Source: Branchiostoma belcheri (lineage: Eukaryota > Chordata > Leptocardii > Amphioxiformes > Branchiostomatidae). From it: a DNA stretch of 64,000 bases. The notes beneath the pieces are model-generated. The model saw only the letters and a list, made by a program, of their open reading frames with translations, was not told the DNA's origin and did not search any database. Of the stretch, positions 48,601 to 60,600 are shown in pieces (the first letter of the stretch is position 1; the number at the start of each line of letters is the position of its first letter). The stretch lies in the NCBI RefSeq assembly GCF_001625305.1, contig NW_017804342.1:1371259-1435258 (forward strand), given 5' to 3'. The position numbers and the translations under genes were made by a program.

Positions 48601-51600
48601 GCGAACATCAGAACCGCTCTCGTACCAGCAGTAGTACCAGTATTAACCTCTCCAGCTTACAGGTACGTTAGAAAATACCATGAACAGCCCCCAGTTTACA
48701 ATGCTGAACTTCCAGTTTAATTCCGGACTAATTCCATATCTCAGCAACCTTACATCTAGATGGGCTAATATTGTAAACTATAGGTTACTAAAGAATGTAA
48801 GAAATGTATGTTGCAGCCATTGAGGACCCCTTGGATATTATCCAAACTGCAATATTCTGGAACTGCAGCCAGAATTCTGGGAACTGGAGCCAGAATTCTG
48901 CTGAATTGGGTTAATCCCCAAGGGGTCCTCGATGGCTGCTACATACATGTATTTCTTACATTATTTTTACTCATAGTTTACAATATCAGCCCATCTAGAT
49001 GTGATAAAAATTGTCTGCAATGTTTCAAATTTCGTTTTTTTTTATTTCATTTCAGGAACCAAGTATCTCAGATAGCAGCCAGTACATGATGACAGACTGT
49101 GGCACCCCCATCCTACACAACACCACCCTGCAGTTAACCCTGGTGAAAGGTACCGTCCCGCGACCAGGAACCGATGGTGTGGACACATCAAACCAAGCGG
49201 CGCCAACCGCCGCGGACACCACGCTAACCGACGATGACCAGAACCCGTGTCTTAAGGTATCAGGGAAGCTGGTCTCCCCTCTTAAACTGGTCCTATCCAA
49301 AAGTGTTTACGAGCAAGTCATGGAAACTGTCGACAATCTCACAGCAAACAACACGTCAGGCAAACCAGGAGAGACGCGGTCAGAAGAAAAGACCCAAGCA
49401 GAGGTGGTAAAGGAAGAGGGGCAGACGACATCCGTGTCAGCTCTGAAACTTGAAGAGCCACTGCTGAGGGACAGAGTTGGGTCTGCAGCTGAGGAGAGTG
49501 AGGAGGTAGACCCGCCGATGGTTGTACACGGCAGCTTTGACATGCCCGAACTCACTGTGCAGCTGAGTGGAGACTTGAGCGAGGGTGAACAAGGGTTGGT
49601 GGACTTGTCCTTCCAGAACCTTAAAGCGACATACGTGAAAGACAACCCACACACGACGTCGATCAAGATCAGTCTGCGAGGGCTCCTGATGGAGGATTTG
49701 CTTCAGCCAGCAGACTCGAAACATCGGCAATTAATGGTGTCGTACCCAAAAAGAAGGACTAAGACTCAGAGTGTAAGCAGAGGACAGCCTGTGTACATAT
49801 CCACGTCCCTTCCCACGCACCCACACTTGTTAGAACACGTCCACATGCCCTCTTCCCTCCCCGCCACACTAGATTCGAACCTGCGAGAGTACGTGGAAGT
49901 ACCGTCCTACCCAGCCACGCCGCCTCCGTCTCCACAACGCACGCGGTCGCTGGAAGACGTGACGGAGGAAGAGACGGAAGAGTCGCTGGTGTACATCAAC
50001 ATCCTGCTGGTGGATAAGAACTCGCCAGAGTTTGCCACCAAGTACAAAAGAGTGAGTTTTGTGTATACTTAGTCTATGTGACACTAACTTTGTTTTAAAT
50101 ACATGTCAACATTTCTAACATAGAACAGTTTTGCTTTGTCGATCACAGATTTGTTTTGCAGGGTAAGAATGTGCAATAACATTGGTCTTTCAAATTTGAC
50201 TCCAAAATGTTAAAAGAATAATTATCTAAAATCAGTGTTAACTAGAAAGGTAGCCTACAAACATATTCATATATAATATGGTGACCAGCCTGCCAACTTG
50301 CTATTATGTAACAGCATGTCATGTCAGTGTGCTTCAGCACCAGAAGCCTTGGTGACAGACGCGTGGTCCTGGTCATTGACCTTATTTTTTGGAGAAGTAA
50401 AAAACAGAGCAAAAATGTTTGCAAAAGGTAAACATAATTTGTTGTTTCAGGTGAACCGTTTTGTTGACGTGGACTTCAGCTGCCTGGACACGACCATCAA
50501 CCTGCAGACCTGGGTGGTTCTGCTGGACTTCTTCGGCATCGGGAGTCCCAAGGAGCCGGCACCCAGTCCTACTGCTGCTGGGCCGGGGGAACCAGAGACG
50601 CCTGAGGGGAGTGCAGGTTAGGAACTACTAACTGTATTGGGAGATCAGGCCTGGAAATACTTTTTTCTGCATACCTGCACTGGCGTACATTTCTGCATAC
50701 CTACACTGGCGTAACATTGAAAAATACCTGCACCACTCAGATTTTAGGAAGTATGGATTACACTAAACTGTTCTTCAGAAACCATTGGCATTATTGAATT
50801 TTACACTAAGTTTTAATACTTCTTTAATCGGTGCAATGACCAAGTGGGTAGAGTGTTTGACTTGCGTTTGGTAGGTACATGTGTAGTGAGTCATACCAAA
50901 GACTTTAAAAATTGTACTGCTTTATCTGCTTAGCACTCAGCATATGGGAAAGAGTAAGCAGTTACGACTACCAGTGGACCAGCTTCCTGCTGTAGTGATT
51001 GCACAACTGTGTGGCCCAGGGCTATTGAAAACAAAGATGGGCACCATAGATGGGAGGAGGAACTTTAACTTTAACTTTGACTAAATTCTTCTTTAAACTC
51101 TTTGAAGATGAGCACCATAGGTGGGAGGAGGAACTTTGACTTTGACTAACTTCTTCTTTAAACTCTTCCCACAGCCTCTCCAGATGCACCAGAACAGGTC
51201 AACACAGAGGTAGAGGTGAAAGTCCGCTCCCTGAGCCTTCTTCTTAACAAGCCGGAGTACGAGCTTGCCAAGGCGAACGTTGCTCAGCTGTCGGCGCGCG
51301 TGTCGCTGGTGGACGGGAACATGGCGGTGATGGGGAACCTGGGGAGCATGTCCGTGCTGGACCTGACGCCGCACGGCGCGCTGTACCGCGAACGGTTCGT
51401 CACCAGCGGGAAGGAGGCTCTGGACTTCAACATCTTCAAGTAAGGAGAACGCTGTTGGTACATGCTTCAGAATCTCATTTTGTTTGTATGACACAAGAAA
51501 CAAGACATGTGTATTTTCTGTTGTCCATGATGATGACACATGATGATTTGAAAATGGAAAAAATTCTCCGCAGATTTTTACCATATTCTGCATCCTTCGT

Positions 51601-54600
51601 AAAATGGGTCACGGAGGTTAAGCTTATTTTGTAGCATCAATAATTTTCCTTTCCAATGAAATACGGAAGAAAAGTGTATTTAGCACTACAGTCACTTTTT
51701 TGTTTCAAACAGCATGGCAAATCTTGATCAGTCTTAAACCTTAGAGTCAAGATATAGATTTGGCACAAAAAAACTGAAGTTTGAAACCTATGTATATGTT
51801 GGATACTTAGGTACATTTACAAACTTTAAGATAATCATAAAGGACATGTTCTCCCTACTTGTGCCCAGATACGGCCTCCCAGACCCACACCTTCAGCGGG
51901 AGTACGACATCCGTGTGCGTCTGCGGATGTCGTCGGTGAGGTACGTGCTGACTCAGCGTTTCCAGGCCGAGACCGTGGCGTTCTGTCAACACTTCAAACA
52001 TCTGCAGGAACTACTGGGCACCATGAGGGCCGCCACGTCTGGCCAGAAGGTACGGGGCTTGTGTGTTTTTCTGTTTGTTTGTGTTATAATCCATAGCTGT
52101 TTGTGTTGTGTTGTTTGCAATTAGCCCTTGGCATGTACAAAATGTATTTGCAATAACTTCGGCACTGATCGTAGAAGTCTTCCCTATCCAGGTAAACGAG
52201 GCGCCGGGTCACGCAGCACGTATCCTGATGGACATCTCGGCCGGAGCGCCCGTCATCCTGTTCCCCGAGAGCTCCCGTTCCTCCAACATCCTGGTCATGA
52301 ACCTGGGACATCTCACCGTCTTCAACCGCTTCCTGTTTGCCGGTGACAGGGGAACAATAGAGGGGGACAAGCAGAGGGGTAAGGGTCTGTCATGTCTGTA
52401 TAATGTCGTTACAGTAAAGCTGTGTATTTTTGGTTTATGAGGAGGGTGTTCCTCCAACATTCTGGTCATGAACCTGGGACATCTCACCGTCTTCAACCGC
52501 TTCCTGTTTGCGGGCGACAGGGGAACCATAGAGGGGGACAAGCAGAGGGGTAAGTACTGTGGCCAACAGGTACACGAGCAAAACATTACTGTGATGTTGG
52601 GAGGCTTGACCTTGAATCATCATCTTTGTGAAGATTTTCTTGCCTTTGTTGTCTGCTGCAAGCAAGGTGGATATGTTTGTCTCAAATATTGCTTGGATTA
52701 AGGGTATATGGAGGGGAGGACTAAGGGCTCCATTATAGCCATTATAACAATTTCTATGTACAGTCAACCTGTATATCCTACAGACATTTATAGCAGTCAC
52801 TTAATGTTCATGTTTGTATAACATACCCAATATACATGTAACCCAGGAACATCAAAATTTCTATTATGAATGGCCAATCTTTCCTTTGACCTTATAAAAT
52901 AGATGCTGCCCAACAGCCAAGCGAAGACCCCTCCCGCAATGCATCACAGGGCAGCTCGGTGGTCTACACCGTCCAAGATGGCCTGCTGGGAACACTAAGC
53001 CCCCCTGAGGTGTCCCCTGCACACAGGTGCCTGTTAGACTGTATGGAAGTGGAGCTGCTGCAGATGGACCTGTACTCGGCCGAGAGGGTGGACTGGTCAG
53101 GCACTGGTGCAGAGGACACCCTCATGTTTCCATCATTTATGGTGGAGAGGAAGGTGAGGATTTCAGAATTCCTACCATAATGTCACAAAATCTGCGCTGT
53201 GATATAGTGTACATAGTACATTAATTTTTATACCATAATGATTATGATACTTCAACGCCCTTCCAGTCCCTCAGATAAAATGAAAAACAAAAAAATTAGT
53301 ATTGATGATGATGTATGAGGTATTTATTGTTTCTTTGAGGTACTGTAGATTGAAACACAAAGTTAACACATGGACAAGGCAAAACACATAACTTCACTCT
53401 CTTGGGATGAACTGTAGAAAAACTGTGTGCTCTTGTCTCTATAGAGGGTTATGAAAGAAGGAATACACTTCAGTTACTGTTTGCGGCTAAAGTTTTGAGG
53501 TCGCACCATCATCTTGGTGGCCTTCAGTGAGTAGTAGGGACCTTTCCAATGACCCCAGAAAACACCAAACCCTGTGTCAGTGCCTTGATAGTCCTCTGGC
53601 TGGAAGTAGGGACCATTCAGAGCAGAATCACCACAACTGTTATACCACCAGCCGCCTGATAACCACTGAGCACACTGACCACTACTCCACACATCATTGT
53701 CCACATCTCTAGCACTGAATTTCCTACCATTGTGGATCAACATAGAGTCTCCAGCATCCCCACTGTACCCCCCAATGTTCAGTGTATAACCTGTTCTCTC
53801 ATCTCCAATGCTGAATGTACCATATTTAGCATGAGCAAAGTTCCCCTCCCAATCTTCTAACTCCACATACAACTCATAGCTATTCTGGGATGTCAGGTTG
53901 AGAATTTTATCCAGTCCAAGCCAGTGTTCCCCCTCGACCCTCCCAAACCCATTTTTGTAATTTGACCACCGCCTGTCAAAGTTGAGTTTCCCTTCAAACC
54001 TCCTCTGTATGACAGTCCAGCCCCCACCATCTGTAGTCATGTCGCAATAGACGTCAAAGTGGTCGGTGGAAGACTCGGGTTTGATGGGGAAGACTCCATC
54101 CTGCACTGCATTGGTGAAGTATAGAACAGTGTAGAGATCTGCACAGTCCTCGAAGCTAGCAGCGCCAGGGGGAGGGGGGTCGTTCCTCTGGCCAACATTC
54201 ACAGGGTGGTTCAAACTTTTATCTGTAATAATACGATACAATACAAGTCAAGATTCGTTTTACTTGTATTGATTGACAAGAAATGCAAAACATGTGTTAT
54301 ATAATGCTTGTACTACATGTAGTATAATAATCATATAGTGATACATACTCCAAATATACTCACATTGTATACTTTTAATGTTGCATTCTTTGTCAATGAG
54401 TACTTTGAGTACTTTTAAAGTCTTAAGTATACATTAAAATGGACATATCTATGATACCTTGAGCCACTCGTGGTTGAGGAATCTCAGCAGAAAACGTGAC
54501 GCTGCCAGCAGCAAGCAAGATAACAGTCACCAGACTGAAGGTCAGGCCAGTCTGAAAAAATATATAACCAAGGGTGATGACTTAGTGTATAAACCCCTAA

Positions 54601-57600
54601 ACTTTCTGCTTGTTTCTTTAATTTTGTCCTAAAACTAAAAGGGCTAGAGAGCTGTACTTGAGGTGTAGGGTTGAACTTGAACTACAATGTAGTTGGCATG
54701 TAAAGCCAAAAAATCTGCTAGACCTAGATTTTCCCTAACAGGATTATACGCCACCATAAAAAGTTTGTTAAAACAATCCCCCAAACTTCTTCATTCCCAT
54801 TGTTAATCTGTCTATAATAGTGAGTGAACTCCCAGTCTTTTTAAAGACTAAATTCTTATTTGAAGAAGTGGGGAGTAAGAACTTACCTTAACCATGGTGG
54901 CATGTAAGACTCTGTGATCTTTGTTCACACCAGAATGAGCTCCCTTGTTTCCTCTGACCAGAAGGCAAACCTCTGGCTTTTTAACCGTTTTTCCCATCTT
55001 ATCAGCTGGGAAAATCAGCTGATGGTATGGTATGTAACATCTGGACAATGGATGGTGGAAACTTCATGTAGAAAACATGTTTCAAAGTTTGGGGTTCATG
55101 CCTGAAGTTTTGACATTAGCTTGCACATTTGCCAAAACTTTTCAATTAGAATAAGTTAAGTTACAGTAATTAATCTCTTGTTTTACTGTGCAAATGTCAC
55201 CAGTGCATGTTCGCTTAAAACTTGACAAACAGACATGCAAAGTACATGTATGCCGTATTCTATAAAGCAATAAATTAAATATATTATATTTTTGTACCAG
55301 GTAAGAAATTTACAACCTTCTTTAATTTGAAATTTTAAGTCCTAGATTACTTCCCAACCAACATGCTAGAATGATGTAGCGGGTATTTTAAAGTTATGCT
55401 GACCACAAATATCTGGAAAGTTTAACATACAATGTAGATACACACACACAGACACACACAAACCAAAAACAATACAATGTACCTCCATTTTTCATGGAGG
55501 TAATCAACCTATAGCTACATGTACATGTCTAACTGACTTGTGGTGGTTTTAATCATCTTTGTATCTGTCAGTGAGAAAATAATGCATTTTCTAGTGTTTG
55601 GTACCAGGCACAACTGTTCTTGTAGTGCACTCTGTGTAACAATTGTGTAATCACGAAGATGCATGAAGTCCTCTACTCTATATTGTAGTTTTTGGTTTGT
55701 TTGTTTGTTTGTTTTGTGTGTGTCTGTGTGTGTGTATCTACATTGTATGTTTCCAGATATTTGTGGTCAGCATAACTTTAAAATACACACTTCATCATTC
55801 TAGCATGTTGGTTGGGAAGTAATCTAAGATTAATATTTCAAATTAAAGAAGGTTGTAAATTTCTTAACCTGGTACAAAAATATAATTGCTTTATGGAATA
55901 CGACATACATGTACTTTGCATGCCAGTAAGATGTCTGTTTGTCAAGTCCCCTCTATGTTTCAATAAAACCATTGGACAATGCTATGACTGTTAATATTCA
56001 GATAACCTACTAGACCACTTCCAGTTAAGTTTGAGGCTATTTTCCAATGACTGTTGTATATAAAAGCTGAGCACAAATATCCAGAAACACAGACACACAC
56101 ACACACACACAGACCAGAAAAATTACCAGGTCCTCCATTTTTCATGTCATGTCATACTGACTTGTGGTGGTTTTAATGATCAAATTCCATCATCGTCAGT
56201 AAGGAATACATTCTATAGACTACAGTGTTATACATATAGTCTATGAAAGAAGGATCCGCACTTCAGTTACAGATTGCGGACAAAGTTTTGAGGTCGCACC
56301 ATCATCTTGGTGGCCTTCAGTACATAGTTCCAACCTTTCCAGCGCTGCCAGAAAATGCCATACCCTGTGTCAGAGGAGCCATGATATTCCTCTGGCTGGA
56401 AGTAGGGACCATTCAGGACAGTTATAGCACAACGTTTGTACCACCAGCCAGCTGAATCTTTCTGAGCACAATGCCAACTACCTGACCTATCATTGTCCTT
56501 ATTCCTAGCACTGAATTTCATACCGTTATGGTATTCCATAGAGTCTCCAGCATCCCCACTGTACCCCCCAATGGTCAGTGTATAATCTGTACTCTCATCC
56601 CCAACGCTGAACGTATCATATTTAGCATGGGCAACATTCCCTTCCCAATCCTCCAACTCCACATACAACTCATAGCTATTCTGGGATGTCAGGTTGCTAA
56701 TCTTATCCAGTCCGAGCCAGAGTTCCCCCTCGACCCTCCCAAACCCGTTTTGGTAGTCCACCCAGTTTCTATCGAAGTTGAGTTTCCCTTCAAACCTCCT
56801 CTGTATGACAGTCCAGCCCCCACCATCTGTAGTCATGTCACAGTAGACGTCAAACTGGTCGGTGGAAGACTCAGGTTTGATGAACAGGAGTACGTCCTGC
56901 ACCGTGTCGGCCGAGAAGAGCTGAGGGTAGAGGTCAGCACAGTCCTTGTAGCCAATGTTGGGATCTACACAGTCACAGTGCCTCATGTCGTCAACATTCA
57001 CTGGGTGGTTCAGAGTTTCATCTGTGAAATATATTCAGTGTACAATTAGGCCTAGGGAAAAAAATGTTGTGTTTTCTGTTTCGTCCTGAAAAAACAAAGT
57101 AACTGTTGTAGAACTTGCATCAGCACACTTACAAAGTAAACGTACATTGTATACTTTCAATGCCAATGTTTGAAAAAAGATTGTACAACGTTTCATCACT
57201 AAGGTGTCAGATCATGGAACTACAAATGGTTGAATTGTCTCGAAAAATTTAATATATATAGATTTTGATTCTAATAAATGCAGGGGTCTACCCAAAAAAA
57301 GGCTAGGGTCGGCAGTTTTTTCTAGGTTCGGTGGGAAAACAGGAAACACAACATTTTTTTTCCTAGGCCTTACTGATTGTTATCTGGACATGTACAATGT
57401 ACCTGTACGTACCTAAAAATGTTTTCATGAAAGGCACATCACCCTACTTGGGATTTCCAGGTGTCAATGACATTCTTGAGAAGGCCTTGATAACTTGATG
57501 GAGTTTTTTTATTGCCCAAGGTATGACTGGTTTATTGAGATTCTAAAAGTTACAGTTTTGCAGATTCTGTAAGCTCTCAGGGGTTCTGAATCGTACACAA

Positions 57601-60600
57601 GGGATTCATAGATTAAGACTAAAATTAACAACGTAAGGCACAACACCCTTCTGTTATAATACATTAGTGTCTAATACATGTATTAGGCCACACCAACTAA
57701 ATATGCTGGTTCTCGGATTTGCTTCTTCATTTTTTTCTGACTTGAAAAAAAAATTTGGCATTTGTTTCTTACCTTGACCCACCCGTGGTTGGGGAATCCC
57801 AGCAGAAAACGTGACGCTGCCAGCAGCAAGCAAGATAACAGTCACCAGACTGAAGGTCAGGCCAGTCTGAAAAAAATACAACAAAGGCTTATGAGTCCAT
57901 CAGGCATTATTTATCAGTCTGTAACAGTACTTTAAAAAAAGATAAAAACCATCACTTCATAAGTGTCAATGCAGCAAATAAACCTGCATATGTAGGTGGT
58001 TACTGTTTTCATGCCTTGTTGAAATACTGTAACATGGAAAGTCGCTGATCAATCAGAACTAAACAGGTTCCCTTAATCTGACTTACAAAAATGTGCAAAA
58101 GTCATGTACCTTTCGTTCCATGCTTGAAGTCATCGTTGATCTGTCCTCTGTCCACTTCTGCAGGTACAGTAGTGTTCTACCTGTGCAGGTGGTACCACTT
58201 TTATAGCCTCAGCAAACATTTTTCTGTCGATACTTACAGGATAGAAGCTATGATAATCTTTATTCCTGTGGATTCAGAGTGCCGTTCTTCCTTTGCCCTT
58301 TTGACTTGTCAATATCTTCACCGGCAAAACAGATGCCCCTGTTTAAAGTTCATGTGACAGGAACATCTGTTGATTACTTTAGAGGTATCTATACATCATC
58401 CAAGGACATACTAATGTCCTTGGACCATCTAACTCTGCAGAACGTATGACCTTGAATATCTTAAACGTTTGCAGTCGTGCCGTACTTTGTTTGAGGTTTG
58501 TGTGACCCAGACACCTGCATCCTGGCCTGTGTGTCATGCTTTTTATAAGTACATGTAATTAATAATAATTCATAATACCAAGTGAAGTCAACATTTGTTG
58601 TACATCAACTGCAACGGGCACTATGGAAGGCAAAGTGTTGTATGAATTTGAAGTGTTGTATAAGACTACCTGCTAATTACATTAATTTAAAAGTTACCGT
58701 GGCCGACAAGAACAAAATTTTACACCGCAACTTTTGGTGTTTTACACCGCAACTTTTGGTATTTTACACCGCAACTTTTGGTGTTTTACACTGCAACTTT
58801 TGGTGTTTTACACTGCAACTTTGGGTGTTTTACACTGCAACTTTTGCTGTGTTTTACACTGCAACTTTTGCTGTGTGGAAAACTTACACCCCTCCCCTTT
58901 TATAATGGACGGTCCCCCTGTCAGGTCAAAGGTGACAACGATGGCATGCAAACTACATGTACGTCGACTGAGTTATCCTTTTCGTGCATACGTTTTTTAG
59001 AGGAAAAGCTTGGCTACGTTGTGACGTTAGTTTTTTTCTAAAGGTTTCTAGCTTTGGCCTATAGACCGGGATAAATTTAAAAATGTTTCGACCAGGTCCA
59101 GTGATTACAAATTATGTTGCTTTTTGCTGCCATGCGTCACAACAAATTTATCAAGGACGTCAGATATCCAGCTCCAGACATCAACAGCAATGACATAAAT
59201 TTTCTGCAGGTTAGTTCATTATTATTGGGTATGGACATCGTTTTTCTTCATTTTAATGTCCCTAGACGTCAGCTTGTGACTTGCCGCCGCCATCTTTGTC
59301 ACCTTTGACCTGACAGGGGGACCGTCCATTATAAAAGGGGAGGGGTGTAAGTTTTCCACACAGCAAAAGTTGCAGTATAAAACACAGCAAAAGTTGCAGT
59401 GTAAAACACCAAAAGTTGCAGTGTAAAACACCAAAAGTTGCAGTGTAAAACACAGCAAAAGTTGCAGTGTAAAACACAGCAAAAGTTGCAGTGTAAAACA
59501 CAGCAAAAGTTGCAGTGTAAAACACAGCAAAAGTTGCAATGTCAAACACCCAAAGTTGCAGTGTAAAACACCAAAAGTTGCGGTGTAAAACATCAAAAGT
59601 TGTGGTGTAAAATTTTGTACTTGTCGGCCACGGTAAAAAGTAGACTTCAATCTACACAATCATCCTGCACTGCATTGGTCCAGTAGATTAGAGGAAAGAG
59701 GGTTGAACAGTCCTTGAAACTTGCAGCACAGTCAGGAAGGCAGTTCCCAGAAGAAGGCACACATAAAAACAATCATTATGTCATAATATTACAATGTATA
59801 TAGTGTACCACATGGACCTTGCTAACTCAGATCAACAAAAACTGTTGAATTTTAACGCATTCATTGTCATATTAGAAAACTGTCTGTTAAGTAGACAAAT
59901 ATCAATCCTGAAAAATGATGTCAACACAGAAAATCTGAAGTTGTAAGCGCCAATGGCCAAGCTCCTAAGAAATGCTTACCGTGATAATTTGTTGTTGTTG
60001 TATTACCAGGGAGGCCACCCCCTACAGGAGAGATGTGTGTTGAAGTTGAGAGTGGAGAGGAACCTGGATGGAGAAATCAGTCATGATGGTAGGTATCGGT
60101 ATCTAACTTTCTTTAATCTTTAAAAGGTAAAAGGTAGTCCTTTTATTGCGTTTTCGAGCAGAAAAGGTAGTCTTATAGCCTTTTAGAGCTGTAGGGGCAA
60201 AGTGTTGTTGACCTTGGGCATGGTATTGGAAGGTGGAGTCGATCCCTCTCCTATAAGGCTTCTACCACTTTTACCTAGTCCCCAACTGAAATCAGGTAGT
60301 ACCTATTTTACACTGGAGTGGAGTGAGGAAAGTTGTGCCACAATGTCTAGCCAGGAATGCCAGGGTTCAAACCCAAGGTGTCTCAAACTCAAGTCTGCTA
60401 GCTTTAGCCTTGGGCCTTTTGATGCCAACTTAATTTTTTTGACTGCATAGAAAAACGTCTACAATATGGCCAGGAATGCAAGAAGTTGTCTATATATTTT
60501 CATTACTGACATGTACAAATGTATAATAGTTACCTCTAAATGTTCCCTACAGTTCCAGACTTCAATGTGCTGGGGATGCTGTCCTCTGTGTACTGTTCCC

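Larger units (their letters stand above)
53154..60009. other. VPS13D intron 36 (6.9 kb) hosting antisense FREP genes
   Basis: The frame of VPS13D resumes exactly at 60010. Between lie, on the minus strand, FREP2, FREP3 and a decayed FREP exon, plus a long inverted repeat (55221-55948), an R3 copy and a foldback element. Confidence 0.85.

Noticed and set aside
52209-52586. 125-codon minus-strand ORF with an internal repeat
   Set aside because: It is the antisense of VPS13D exon 35 and its duplicate; the peptide repeat simply reflects the duplication.
56528-57049. 173-codon plus-strand ORF
   Set aside because: It is the antisense shadow of the FREP3 fibrinogen exon.
58730-59600. CRISPR-like regular repeats
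   Set aside because: The units are directly adjacent, without unique spacers, lie in inverted arms of a transposon, and the genome is an animal's.
58582-59659. ORFs of 87-145 codons across the foldback arms on both strands
   Set aside because: They are translations of 22-base tandem units (repeating HCNF/TLQLL), occur in all frames, and lack any other coding sign.
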